This document shows, piece by piece, positions 8,558 through 17,583 of a DNA stretch of 37,285 nt. The DNA comes from Candidatus Methanoplasma glyptotermitis (GTDB lineage: Archaea > Thermoplasmatota > Thermoplasmata > Methanomassiliicoccales > Methanomethylophilaceae): assembly GCA_031267895.1 (NCBI GenBank), contig JAIRYF010000019.1, forward strand, positions 1 to 37,285, in the 5' to 3' direction. The first letter of the stretch is position 1. Every line of letters starts with the position of its first letter. Made by a program: the position numbers and the translations under genes. Below the pieces are notes generated by a model that saw only the letters and a program-made list of their open reading frames with translations, was not told where the DNA came from and searched no databases.

Positions 8558-9961
8558 ATGAAAACCGATTACGCATCCATGGGAGAGACCGCGAAAAAAG
8601 GCGTGGAGATCATGCTGGGCGATCCTAAGAAAGCGATAGCCGCATTTTCGATACCGATCGCGGTCGCACTGTTCGCCCAGCAAAGCAACAATCTTGTCGA
8701 CAGTTTTTGGGTCACAAGCCTAGGTGCGGAAGCGATGGCCGCCCTCGGTCTGGTCTTTCCGATATATGCGGTCCTGATCGGGATAGGGAGCGGCCTTGGA
8801 ATAGGCACTTCCGCTGCGATAGCAAGGAAGATCGGGATGGGCAGGGCGGAGGATGCAAACAGGACTGCGATGCAGTCTCTGATATTATGCATAATCATAT
8901 CGGCCATCGCAACCCCGGTTCTCCTGGTCACCGCAGAGCCGATACTTGTCGCGATAGGAGCAGGACCTACAATAGATATCTCGATGGATTATGCCGTACC
9001 GCTTTACTTATCCACAGCCCTGATTCTTATAAGTGGGGTGATGTCGGGCATCCTGAGAGGCGAGGGAGCAGCCAGAAAATCAATGTATATTCAGGTGGCT
9101 GCGGCTGCAACCAATCTCGTACTGGATCCGATTCTGATCTATACTTTTGACATGGGCGTGGCAGGTGCGGCATGGGCAACGGTAGCTGCTTTTGCAGTCT
9201 CGATAATCATGGGAATGTATTGGTATCTGGCGAAGAAAAACATGTTCCTGACGCTCAGAAGAGAGCATATGAGGTTCAGTATGGAATGTCAGAGAGACAT
9301 AATGTCTGTGGGGCTTCCGCAGTCGGTTGAACTCTCCGTAATGAACCTCTTCAACATAACATTCAACTTCTGCATAGTGATGGTCGGAACCACAGACGCG
9401 CTGGCGATATACACTGTGGCATGGAGAATAGTTTACCTCCTCATGATACCGGCGCAGGCCATGGGAGGGGCGATCGTATCCGCATGCTCTGCGGAATTCG
9501 GGATGAAGAGGTATGACATGATAAAAAAGGCGTACGTCTTCTCGGTCAAGTCATCGGTGATCATTCTGGTTGCGCTGTCTCTAGTAATGGCATTGTTGGC
9601 AGAACCCATATCCGCGGTATTCACAAGTTCTCCGGATATGGAATATCTCCATAATGATATGGTTGTTCTGCTGCGCATATTCGCAGTATTCGTTCCGTTC
9701 ATGTCTCTTGTATTTGTGGGGTCGTCTCTGCTTCAGGCGGTGAAAAGGTCCAAGGTGGCCCTGATGTCCACGGTGATAAGGAACTTGGCTCTTACAGTGA
9801 TATTCGTTGCAGCCGCTTTCCTGGTAGGAACGCTGACGTCTCTCTGGTGGGCGATGACGCTGTCGGAGATATTCGGGGGCCTCCTCATGGGATATTGGGC
9901 ATACATAGTGCTGACAGATGTTGCAAAAAGAGATGCCAGAGCCGCGGAACGCGGCAAGTGA
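8558..9961 (+). CDS. MATE-family multidrug/toxin efflux transporter
   Basis: This 467-residue protein has about twelve hydrophobic helices in two MatE halves. Diagnostic features are the N-terminal IPIAVALFAQQSNNLVDSFW segment, where MATE proteins carry a conserved P..A...Q...N..D pattern, the region GLGIGTSAAIARKIGMGR, and the matching second half beginning near GLPQSVELSVMNLF. Length and layout are typical of DinF/NorM-like archaeal MATE proteins, which exchange Na+ or H+ for organic cations. The substrate is unknown. ATG at 8558 is the only good start; no clear TATA or SD was seen immediately upstream. metG follows 30 bases downstream with its own TATA box. Confidence 0.92.
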   Translation: MKTDYASMGETAKKGVEIMLGDPKKAIAAFSIPIAVALFAQQSNNLVDSFWVTSLGAEAMAALGLVFPIYAVLIGIGSGLGIGTSAAIARKIGMGRAEDANRTAMQSLILCIIISAIATPVLLVTAEPILVAIGAGPTIDISMDYAVPLYLSTALILISGVMSGILRGEGAARKSMYIQVAAAATNLVLDPILIYTFDMGVAGAAWATVAAFAVSIIMGMYWYLAKKNMFLTLRREHMRFSMECQRDIMSVGLPQSVELSVMNLFNITFNFCIVMVGTTDALAIYTVAWRIVYLLMIPAQAMGGAIVSACSAEFGMKRYDMIKKAYVFSVKSSVIILVALSLVMALLAEPISAVFTSSPDMEYLHNDMVVLLRIFAVFVPFMSLVFVGSSLLQAVKRSKVALMSTVIRNLALTVIFVAAAFLVGTLTSLWWAMTLSEIFGGLLMGYWAYIVLTDVAKRDARAAERGK

Positions 9962-9969
9962 CGGCCAAC

Positions 9970-9979
9970 ATATTTATTA
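9970..9979 (+). promoter_or_regulatory. TATA box of metG
   Basis: AT-rich atttattat between the MATE stop and metG. Its position predicts transcription start close to 10000, which favours the internal ATG at 10010 as the true metG start. Confidence 0.5.
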
Positions 9980-9991
9980 TCATTATAGGCC

Positions 9992-12241
9992 ATGGTCTCA
10001 TCGGTTCAAATGTCTAAGATCTGCATCAACATAGCCTGGCCTTATGCGAACGGTCCCATCCATCTCGGACACGTGGCGGGTTCTCTGCTCCCTCCCGACA
10101 TATTCGGCAGATACAATCGTCTGAAAGGGAACGAAGTGCTTGTGGTGGGAGGATCCGATCAGCACGGGACACCGATAACCGTTACGGCCGAGAAAGAAGG
10201 ATCGACACCTGCGGCTGTGGCCGACAGGTTCCATAGTATCAACAAGAAAGCAATAGAAGATATGGACATCGAATACTCTCTTTTCAGCAAGACCCACGGA
10301 GCCAACCATATAGAAGTGGTACAATGGATGTTTACGGACCTCCTTAACAAAGGATACCTGTATGAGAAAGAAACAGATCAATACCGCTGCCCTTCGTGCG
10401 GGAAGTTCCTCCCGGACAGATACGTAGAGGGTACATGCCCAAAATGCGGAGAGACCGATGTCAGAAGCGACCAGTGCGATTCATGCGGTACGACGTTCGA
10501 ACCCGGAGATCTGATAGATGCCAGATGCATACACTGCGGGAGCACGCCGGAGGTCAGACCGTCTAATCACTTCTTCCTTAAACTCAGTGCCTTCAGCGGC
10601 AAACTGACCGAATATCTGGAAGATAAAGACTATTGGAGACCGAATGTCAGAGCATTCACCGAAAATTGGCTGAAGGATGGCCTCATAGACAGAGCGGTCA
10701 CGAGAGACATGTCCTGGGGTGTTCCGGTGCCGCTTCCGAATTGGGATGACAAAGTGATCTACGTGTGGTTTGATGCTGTCATCGGGTACCTCAGCACATC
10801 GATAGAATATTCCAAACAAATCGGCAACCCGGATTACTGGAAGGAATTCTGGAAAGACCCGGAAACGAGACACTACTACTTCATAGGAAAGGATAACATC
10901 CCTTTCCACTCGATAATCTGGCCGGCGATGCTTATGGGTGCGGGAGATCTCAATCTTCCGTATGATATACCGGCCAATGAATATCTTATGTTCAAAGGAG
11001 GCAAACTCTCCAAAAGCCGCGGAGGTGCCATAGACATACCGTCGGTGCTGTCGGCGTACGATGTCGATTCTGTCAGATACTACCTTTCGACCAACATGCC
11101 GGACACTCACGATGCCGAATTTACATGGGAGGACTTCCGGACAAAGGTTAACAGCGAACTTGTGTCCACACTGGGCAATTATTATCACAGATGCCTGAGT
11201 TTTACGTACAAGAACTTCGGAGAGATACCCGAAGCCGATACCGACGGGGGATCAAAAGAGATACGCGGCGCGATATGCTCGACGCTTGCCGAATATGAGG
11301 AATACCTGTCGAAGTGTGACTTCAAGAAAGGCATCAGGACGGTTATGGAGCTTTCCCGTTTCGGAAACAGATACTTTGATTCTGTCAAGCCTTGGTCGCT
11401 TGTGAAAACAGACAGGGAACAATGCGGCAGGGTTATGAACAACAGTCTTCTGATAGCCAAAGCTTTGGCTGTAATGGCTTGGCCATTCATGCCGGGTTCG
11501 TCGGAGAAGATATGGAAATATCTCGGATATGAAGGAACCATAGAAGAAGCCTCCATAAATGCGGTGACATCGCCGCTTCATGCGGGCAGAGTCCTCGCGG
11601 AGCCGGCACCGGTTTACAGGAAAGCGGAGGCAGAAGTTCCGGAATACGATGAAAACAAGGAAGATTCCGGCGCGTTCTCGGACTTCGCTAAGACAGACCT
11701 CCGTGTCGGTGAAATCATAAGTGCGGATGATCACCCGGATGCAGAGAAACTTTTCCTTCTGAGAGTTGATATCGGAGAGGCCGAACCGAGACAGATAGTT
11801 GCCGGACTCAAAAAATATTACAGCAGAGATCAGATCACAGGAAGGAAGGTCATCGTTGTTTCTAATCTCAAACCGGCTAAACTGAGGGGACAGATGTCCG
11901 AAGGCATGCTGCTCGCCGCCGACGACGGGGAACTCGGCGGCACGGCAGTACTTCTGCTGAGACCGTCAAAGAATGTCCCGCCCGGTACGAAGATGAATTC
12001 AGGATTTGACAATTCGTCATCGGAGATCGAATACAAGGATTTCCTGAAGGTAAAGATGATGGTATCCAAAGTCTCCGGCGGTACTGTTCTCTGCAATTCG
12101 ATGACAGCGGAGATTCCGCCGGATGCACCGGATCGCATAGCTGTGATTATTGACGGAGAGGCTGCCGTCGGACTCAGCGACGGCAACGGATGTATGGCAA
12201 CCGTCGATTCCGACATCAAAGACGGGGCAGGCGTAAGATGA
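9992..12241 (+). CDS. metG: Methionyl-tRNA synthetase with C-terminal tRNA-binding domain
   Basis: This class I synthetase charges tRNA-Met. Visible are the HIGH motif as PIHLGH, the KMSKS motif as GGKLSKSRGG, and an inserted zinc domain with four CxxC knuckles (CPSCGKF, CPKCGET, CDSCGTT, CIHCGST), as in archaeal MetRS. The C-terminus holds an EMAPII/Arc1-like OB fold (FAKTDLRVGEIISADDHPDAEKL... LRGQMSEGM) and then about 95 more residues. That extension beyond the OB fold is longer than usual. The start is either ATG 9992 (749 residues) or, more likely, ATG 10010 giving MSKICINIAWPYANGP, which matches family N-termini and the TATA position. The stop overlaps the ATG of the PHP gene (ATGA). 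Confidence 0.96.
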   Translation: MVSSVQMSKICINIAWPYANGPIHLGHVAGSLLPPDIFGRYNRLKGNEVLVVGGSDQHGTPITVTAEKEGSTPAAVADRFHSINKKAIEDMDIEYSLFSKTHGANHIEVVQWMFTDLLNKGYLYEKETDQYRCPSCGKFLPDRYVEGTCPKCGETDVRSDQCDSCGTTFEPGDLIDARCIHCGSTPEVRPSNHFFLKLSAFSGKLTEYLEDKDYWRPNVRAFTENWLKDGLIDRAVTRDMSWGVPVPLPNWDDKVIYVWFDAVIGYLSTSIEYSKQIGNPDYWKEFWKDPETRHYYFIGKDNIPFHSIIWPAMLMGAGDLNLPYDIPANEYLMFKGGKLSKSRGGAIDIPSVLSAYDVDSVRYYLSTNMPDTHDAEFTWEDFRTKVNSELVSTLGNYYHRCLSFTYKNFGEIPEADTDGGSKEIRGAICSTLAEYEEYLSKCDFKKGIRTVMELSRFGNRYFDSVKPWSLVKTDREQCGRVMNNSLLIAKALAVMAWPFMPGSSEKIWKYLGYEGTIEEASINAVTSPLHAGRVLAEPAPVYRKAEAEVPEYDENKEDSGAFSDFAKTDLRVGEIISADDHPDAEKLFLLRVDIGEAEPRQIVAGLKKYYSRDQITGRKVIVVSNLKPAKLRGQMSEGMLLAADDGELGGTAVLLLRPSKNVPPGTKMNSGFDNSSSEIEYKDFLKVKMMVSKVSGGTVLCNSMTAEIPPDAPDRIAVIIDGEAAVGLSDGNGCMATVDSDIKDGAGVR

Positions 12242-12894
12242 GAGCAGATCTTCATATCCATTCCGATTTTTCGAATGACGGAAAGTCTACTGTGGAGGAA
12301 ATAATAGAGGCGGCTGCCGCAAAAGGACTGGGATGCATATCCATCACAGACCACAACAGCTTTGGGGCATACAGACTCGCCAAGGAGAACGGAAAGGTAA
12401 TTGTCATACCCGGTATCGAAGTATCATCAAAAGAAGGGCACATACTGGCATACGGTATTGACAGAGAAATACCGAGAGACATGTCAATAAAAGAAACAAT
12501 CAGCGCGATACATGAAGCGGGCGGAGTAGCATTTGCCGCACACCCATACAGATGGTGGTCTGGCATCGGAGAAAAGAACACTCTTGACAACGATTTTGAC
12601 GGTACCGAGGCAAGGAATGCAAGATCTACCGTTTCGGGAAACAGAAAGTCCGAATCTTTGGCGATGCGTATCGGAAAACCGGTGTCTGCAGGGAGCGATG
12701 CACATACCTGTCAGTATATCGGGGACGGGACAGTGGAACTTCCCGATGATATCGTAACTTGGCAGGATGCTCTGAGTGCCGTGATGAGAGGAAACGCGAA
12801 ACCTTCGAGTTCCGACAGGCACATGAAGAGCACCGTCTGTTATGGCATCAAGTCGATAATCGAATGGATATTCAGAGGATTCCGGAAGATGTGA
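12238..12894 (+). CDS. PHP-domain metal-dependent phosphoesterase
   Basis: The start is the ATG in the ATGA overlap with the metG stop, which implies translational coupling; the same frame is open further upstream but inside metG. The 218 residues carry the PHP motifs in order: DLHIHSDFS (HxH), SITDHNSFG, PGIEVSS, AHPYRWW and GSDAHT, with all expected metal-binding His/Asp residues. Family members hydrolyse phosphoesters such as histidinol phosphate or nucleoside phosphates; the substrate of this stand-alone type (COG0613-like) cannot be assigned. A short region with TLDNDFDGTEARNARS sits between the last two motifs. It ends one base before the convergent transglutaminase-like gene. Confidence 0.85.
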   Translation: MRADLHIHSDFSNDGKSTVEEIIEAAAAKGLGCISITDHNSFGAYRLAKENGKVIVIPGIEVSSKEGHILAYGIDREIPRDMSIKETISAIHEAGGVAFAAHPYRWWSGIGEKNTLDNDFDGTEARNARSTVSGNRKSESLAMRIGKPVSAGSDAHTCQYIGDGTVELPDDIVTWQDALSAVMRGNAKPSSSDRHMKSTVCYGIKSIIEWIFRGFRKM

Positions 12895-12895
12895 T

Positions 12896-14197
12896 TTACA
12901 CAACGTAGAATCCGTATTTTTCCGTCCCGATGTAATCGCTGTATGGACTGCCCTCGTATCCGGCCAGACTCACAAGGCCGATACCCAAAGACCTGTTTAC
13001 GGTCGTCTCGCACGCATAGTACGTCTCTCCGCCGATATTCTGTGACAGCACTTCATAAGATGATGTGCTGTAGTTTCCGGGGCTGTATTGCTCCAGGCTG
13101 ACTGCTGAGACGGCATGCCCTGGAATTATAACGACTGCCGTGTCAAAGCCGAGTGCCTTGAACAGAGCCGACAGAAGTATCGATGTGTCCTCACAGTCTC
13201 CCATGCCGAAGAATATTGTCTCCACAGGATATGCGAAATACTCGCTCAGGCCGTATTGGTATTTATCGGCACCCATGTATGAGGAGAACGGAGGATAACC
13301 GAAGCATATCTGAACGAATGACACTATGTACTGTGCGAAGGCCTGACCATTTCTGTCCGCATTTCCGTACGCACTCGAAAGAGACTCTGCCAGGGACCCG
13401 ATCACAGGATCATCATATATCACGAATGAAACGGTATCTCCGTAGTTCGTCACGGATCTCCCGTTAGTATTCAGATTCTTGTAATAGCGGTAATAATCGT
13501 AACCGAACGCTGTTTGGGCAGTGTATTCGGTATTCTGGTAAATCCATGTGTATTCTTTTGTTATTGTTCCGATATAGCCGACTGTGCCGGAATAGGTCGC
13601 GGCATAGGTGCGCTGGCCGTTAGATTCGACATAGCATTTCACCGAGATATCATATTCTCCGATGGCCTGAGACAGAAGATACAGCACAGGTTCGGCCTTG
13701 CTGACTGTATTCCCTCTGTACTCGGAATATGCATATGCCGATGTTGAAGACACATGGTCTCTGTCAAACAAAGTCCACACGTAGTAATCGTACTTTGAGG
13801 AGACGCTGTCACTAAGAGTGAAGGCAATTCTGCCGTTATCGGCCAGGTTCACAGAGAGTATGTTCATTTCGACCAAGAAATCTCCGCTCAATTCGAAGTA
13901 TGTATCATCCGTTGCGGTCTGTATCTCCACTTTTCCGTACGGTTGGTCATCATCGGATGCCTGGAAGATGCAGATCACGGCTCCGGATATTATTGCGAAT
14001 ACGAGGCACAATGCAAGGGCTTTGTTTCTCCGGCTGCCTCTAGGAACCTGTTTTTGAGGAACAGGAGCAGGCACCCATTCCGAAAAATTCCGCTGCACCA
14101 ATATCGGCACGCTGTATGAACCGAGTTCATATCCGCAGTTCGGACAGTAATTAACGGCCGCACTGTCTATAAACCGACCGCACCTTGGGCACAACAT
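12896..14197 (-). CDS. Zinc-ribbon, membrane-anchored transglutaminase-like protein
   Basis: The chosen ATG (14197) gives MLCPRCGRFIDSAAVNYCPN, a two-knuckle zinc ribbon (CPRC, CPNC). A TATA-like taataataaatt lies about 30 bases upstream, whereas the longer open frame would start at 14296 without signals. After a basic linker one membrane helix (ALALCLVFAIISGAVICIF) is followed by an exported region of about 330 residues. That region is Tyr/Ser/Asp-rich and ends in a transglutaminase-like core with the Cys in GMGDCEDTSILLSALFKALG and the His in IPGHAVSAV; an Asp/Asn third residue is expected downstream. Such domains act as cysteine proteases or amide-bond enzymes. A role in processing neighbouring surface proteins is only a guess. 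433 residues. Confidence 0.75.
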   Translation of the reverse strand: MLCPRCGRFIDSAAVNYCPNCGYELGSYSVPILVQRNFSEWVPAPVPQKQVPRGSRRNKALALCLVFAIISGAVICIFQASDDDQPYGKVEIQTATDDTYFELSGDFLVEMNILSVNLADNGRIAFTLSDSVSSKYDYYVWTLFDRDHVSSTSAYAYSEYRGNTVSKAEPVLYLLSQAIGEYDISVKCYVESNGQRTYAATYSGTVGYIGTITKEYTWIYQNTEYTAQTAFGYDYYRYYKNLNTNGRSVTNYGDTVSFVIYDDPVIGSLAESLSSAYGNADRNGQAFAQYIVSFVQICFGYPPFSSYMGADKYQYGLSEYFAYPVETIFFGMGDCEDTSILLSALFKALGFDTAVVIIPGHAVSAVSLEQYSPGNYSTSSYEVLSQNIGGETYYACETTVNRSLGIGLVSLAGYEGSPYSDYIGTEKYGFYVV

Positions 14198-14220
14198 GTT
14201 CGGGTGGAGTGCGTTTCTTG

Positions 14221-14232
14221 AATTTATTATTA
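14221..14232 (-). promoter_or_regulatory. TATA box of the transglutaminase-like gene
   Basis: Minus-strand taataataaatt is centred about 30 bases before the chosen ATG, the spacing of a leaderless archaeal promoter. Confidence 0.5.
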
Positions 14233-14379
14233 ACTGCAAGCGGAGCCGTGTCCGGTCTTTCTTTTCTGTTTCCTTTCCGGTGTACTGCGTAAACAATCTC
14301 TCCGGTATGTCCGCAAAGGTTTGTTAGGATCAGTATGTCAGAGGAAATCGTCTACCATACAGCAAATTCCTGAGTAATA

Positions 14380-14566
14380 CGGCTCTGGTGAAACCATCAT
14401 ATTTTCATTCCGAACTCAAATATCCTTCATGATATTGTATTACATGTGAAACGAATCATATTCAGAGGACACAGGGAGATATACCGTTCAGATGTATCCC
14501 TCATAATATCCGGAGACTAACACGGACAGAGAGTATTTGCTTTGAGGATGGTTTCACCAGGAGCCG
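14380..14566. mobile_element. MITE-like non-coding element, copy 1 (187 bp)
   Basis: The ends are inverted repeats of about 20 bp: CGGCTCTGGTGAAACCATC on the left and the reverse complement CGGCTCCTGGTGAAACCATC on the right. AATA flanks both sides (14376-14379 and 14567-14570), a possible 4-bp target duplication. No ORF of note inside. A copy in the opposite orientation, clearly alignable throughout, lies at 34508-34682. Both sit shortly upstream of G-tract LRR genes. The rest of 14198-14699 shows no gene. Confidence 0.75.
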
Positions 14567-14632
14567 AATACAGTTCGTCAGACATCGAATCGCTCTACGT
14601 GTTCTCCGAAAGAGAACTGCAAGTTTGGGTGA

Positions 14633-14641
14633 ATTATATAT
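14633..14641 (+). promoter_or_regulatory. TATA box of L3
   Basis: ATTATATAT lies about 63 bases before the ATG at 14700, predicting a leader of nearly 40 bases ending in the SD AAGGAG. The same arrangement precedes L4 and L5. Confidence 0.6.
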
Positions 14642-14699
14642 CCAAGCGTAATAATACGCCATACTATACTTTGATCAATACAATAAGGAGTGAAACATC

Positions 14700-16837
14700 A
14701 TGAGCATCAAACTTCTGAGAGGAATCCTTTCCTCCGCCAAAACATCCGCCCGCCCATACAGGGGGGGGGGGGAAATTATAATTTCCCCGGCCGTCTGAAT
14801 ATAACAGTATTGTTTGCTGCTGCTCTGTTTCTCGCAGCAGCATTCTTTGTAACGTATTCCGAACCTGATGAATCGGATGCAGACATCGTAGGCAGCGGGA
14901 CCGAAGAAGATCCATGGTACTGCGGTCCCAGTGACAGCGACAGCGTGACAGCGACTCTTACGGATGACGGTGTTCTCACGATATCCGGTACCGGCAATAT
15001 GAACGATTACAGCAGTTATTCATCCACGCCGTGGTACAGCGTCAGGATGAACATAACCAGTATCATAATCGAATCAGGCGTGACATCCATCGGCGACTGG
15101 GCATTCTTTTACTGCATCAGCCTAAAAACCGTGACAATACCCAATGGCGTGACATCCATCGGCGAATATGCATTCTGTGGCTGCGAAAGCCTGACCTCCA
15201 TCGACATACCAGACAGCGTGATATTCATAGGCGACGTTGCATTCGCCGATTCCGGCCTGACATCTTTCGATATACCCAGCGGTATGAAAACCATCAGCAA
15301 TGGGGTATTCAGCGGCTCCGCCCTGCTCTCCATAGTCATACCGGACAGTGTGACATATATCGAATCCGGTGCATTCTACGGTTGCGCAAGCCTGACATCC
15401 ATTACAATACCGGACAGTGTGGAATTCCATGGATATGAGTCGGCAGGCGGAGAGATATTCTACGGCTGCACCAGCCTTGAAACCGTAACCGTAACAGGAG
15501 GACTTGCCGGTGAGGAGAAAACACTCTTAGAGGACGGAGTAATAGATCAGTTTTTCAAAGACGGAACGGACTGGAAACTGCCCAAAATGTACTCTGATCC
15601 TACTCCGATAAAGACTCTGAGATTGGAAGGTATCAGTTCCTCTGATTACGATCCCAACAACGAAGACGGAAAAGGAGGAATAGCCGGAGACGGAGGAAGA
15701 GAACTGTATTACAGCGATCTTGCATTCATATGGAATGAGGATACAGACGAATGGGATGAAGTCAGATATTCGGTATCGGGAACCATCTCGGTAACCGGCG
15801 GATCCGTATCCGCCGGGAACGTTACGGTATCTCTGATATCGTCTTCCGATCCGGATACCGTATATCAGGGAACAGTCGAAGAGAACGGAGACTACACCAT
15901 AACCGGAGTTCCTTACGGCACAACCGGAAACATAACGGTAACGCTGACGGGATACCATCAGACCGATACGGTATCGGTAACCGATCTGAAAAGCAACGAA
16001 ACAGGTAAGAGTATTGATCTGGAAATCAACGAGTACACCGTAACTCTCCCCGCAGAAGGAACGGAAGGAATATCCGGTTTCGAATACAGTATCAACGGCA
16101 GCGGTACCGCTGTGCCGTATACAGAACCGTTCAAAGTAAACCACGGAGATACTCTTACCGTAACTGCTCTGCTCTCCGAAGGATATGCATCCGTCTCATG
16201 GTCGGGATACCCCGAGTCTTCTGTGCAGAATCCCGGAGATGATTCGTTAACCGTACTGTCAGTACCGGGAAACATATCCTTAACGGTATATGCTTCCCTT
16301 ATACCCGTTACTCCGTCGCCTTCGGATACGTACCGTGTTGCATTCAGTTCCGGTTCCTACTATACAGTATATGCGGTGGACGGTTCTCCGATATCATCTT
16401 CATCAATCTCCGTAACGGAAGGAGGAAGTCTTACATTCGGAATACAGGCATCAGAAGGATATACTGCATATCCTTCCGTTGTTTCCGGAAGTGCAAAGAT
16501 TACTGCTCAGGCTGACGGACGGTATATGATATCCGATATACGTTCCGATATCCTTGTCGGTATAACCGTAAACACAGTATCCGGAGACGGTTCCGGTAAC
16601 GGCAGCAGCGGTTCAGGCACCGATATAGGGAGTAACGGAAATAGTTCCGGCAACAGCACCGGAAGCAGCGGATCGGGAAACGGAAGCATAAACAGCAACA
16701 GTACAGACAGTGAAAACAGTATATCTTACTGGATTCCTGTTCTCATAATTGCAGTGTTCCTTGTATGTATCGGAATTGCATGGATATTCCTGTTCTTCAT
16801 TAAACGCAGGAAGGATGAGGAAGAAGACGGCAATTGA
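14700..16837 (+). CDS. BspA-type LRR surface protein L3, G-tract gene, phase OFF as sequenced
   Basis: ATG at 14700 follows AAGGAG with ideal spacing and reads MSIKLLRGILSSAKTSARPY before the G12 tract. With 12 G this frame continues as GGGEIIISPAV and stops at 14796-14798. The body is open in another frame; 10 or 13 G would fuse them. A caller will probably use GTG 14690, which lies in the body frame but overlaps the SD itself, so it is unlikely to be the start. The body encodes NYNFPGRLN, a signal anchor (VLFAAALFLAAAFFVTYSE), the cap LTISGTGNM, about six LRR_5 repeats (15060-15500), a carboxypeptidase-regulatory-like domain (about 15765-16020), InlB-B-repeat-like modules, a Ser/Gly/Asn linker, one membrane helix (about 16725-16800) and KRRKDEEEDGN. 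Its C-terminal half is close to L1. Confidence 0.87.
14761..14772 (+). repeat. Homopolymeric tract G12 in the L3 leader
   Basis: Twelve G follow codon 20 (tac agg...) of the ATG 14700 frame. One more G (13), or two fewer (10), gives the continuous reading RGGGGNYNF or RGGGNYNF into the LRR body. Confidence 0.88.
14769..14788. repeat. Perfect 20-bp palindrome abutting the G tract (L3)
   Basis: Identical to the palindrome of L1 (GGGGAAATTATAATTTCCCC). In DNA it could extrude as a cruciform; in mRNA it could form an 8-bp stem with a UAUA loop. Confidence 0.85.
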
Positions 16838-16938
16838 TTTCTCTTTCCTCCTCTCTCTCCGTCTTCCCTTCCCTATCCCCACTGCCACCCTCTTCCGCCA
16901 ACCCCTCTTCTGCCACCCTTAAACGTAAACACAAACAA

Positions 16939-16990
16939 GAGATACCGCCGCAACATCTGTGCGGCAGTATCTCTTCCATTCCATTTTTCG
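16939..16990 (+). terminator. Terminator of L3
   Basis: Strong hairpin: GAGATAC (16939-16945) with GTATCTC (16967-16973) and GCCGCA with TGCGGC, one mismatch, 7-base loop, followed by ttccattccattttt. It is homologous to the weaker terminator of L1. Confidence 0.75.
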
Positions 16991-17583
16991 TGCTTCACTC
17001 CTATCTATTCCTTTCTTCGTCTCTTCATATTCCATCTCCCCTTTCCTTTCTTTCTTCCCACTTGATATTTCAATTTGGCATTTTCTTTGCATTTCCGCAT
17101 TCTGAGAGATTCTCTTCCAAAAGATATGCATACTATGCGGAAACAGACTCTGGTACCAAAGAGGTATCATGTCTCAAATCTGTGTTGTAGATGTATAGTC
17201 TTCTGGGTACTGCGTACGCACATATGGCATATTGGCGAAAAAAAGAAGGAACATACACATCTGCATCCTGATAATTCACACAGTACACACTGCCGTTCCC
17301 CACGCAACACCCGTTCTGTCAAATCGAAAGGAACCCGCAGAGCAATTTGGTTCTTTCATGGTTTTCTTATCCGTTCCCCGCCGTCCTCCCGGTCTCCGTA
17401 CATCGGTCGGGAAGAAGAATAACAAAAATAAGCATGAAGAGAAGGGAAGAAGCAGATTCATCAAATACAGATTACGAGCGGGAGTCCCGGGGAAGGATTG
17501 GCCCGTGGCAATACAGGGGTTTCCGAACTCCTGCGGCAGCCATCAGCCGAATCCTAAAGATTAAGAGGGTTTCCGTTGAGCAG
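16991..17583. other. Gene-poor region between L3 and tbp
   Basis: No ORF here has recognisable domains, and the short open frames overlap one another in several frames. A hairpin with arms GAAAG-GAACC and GGTTC-TTTC lies at 17326-17357, function unknown. The pyrimidine-rich start (16838-17080) may simply be decaying 3' flank of the LRR gene. Confidence 0.4.

Noticed and set aside
14761-14800. Programmed -1 ribosomal frameshifting at the G tract plus hairpin
   Set aside because: L3 and L4 would need -1 but L5 would need +1, and the hairpin overlaps the slippery run with no spacer. Slippage of DNA fits all cases better.
14700-16837. L3, L4 and L5 as ordinary frameshifted pseudogenes
   Set aside because: The only defect in each is at the homopolymer, and long bodies, promoters and ribosome sites are intact.
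17075-17564. Overlapping short ORFs between L3 and tbp
   Set aside because: Several frames are open at once, translations are low-complexity, and no start signals support them.
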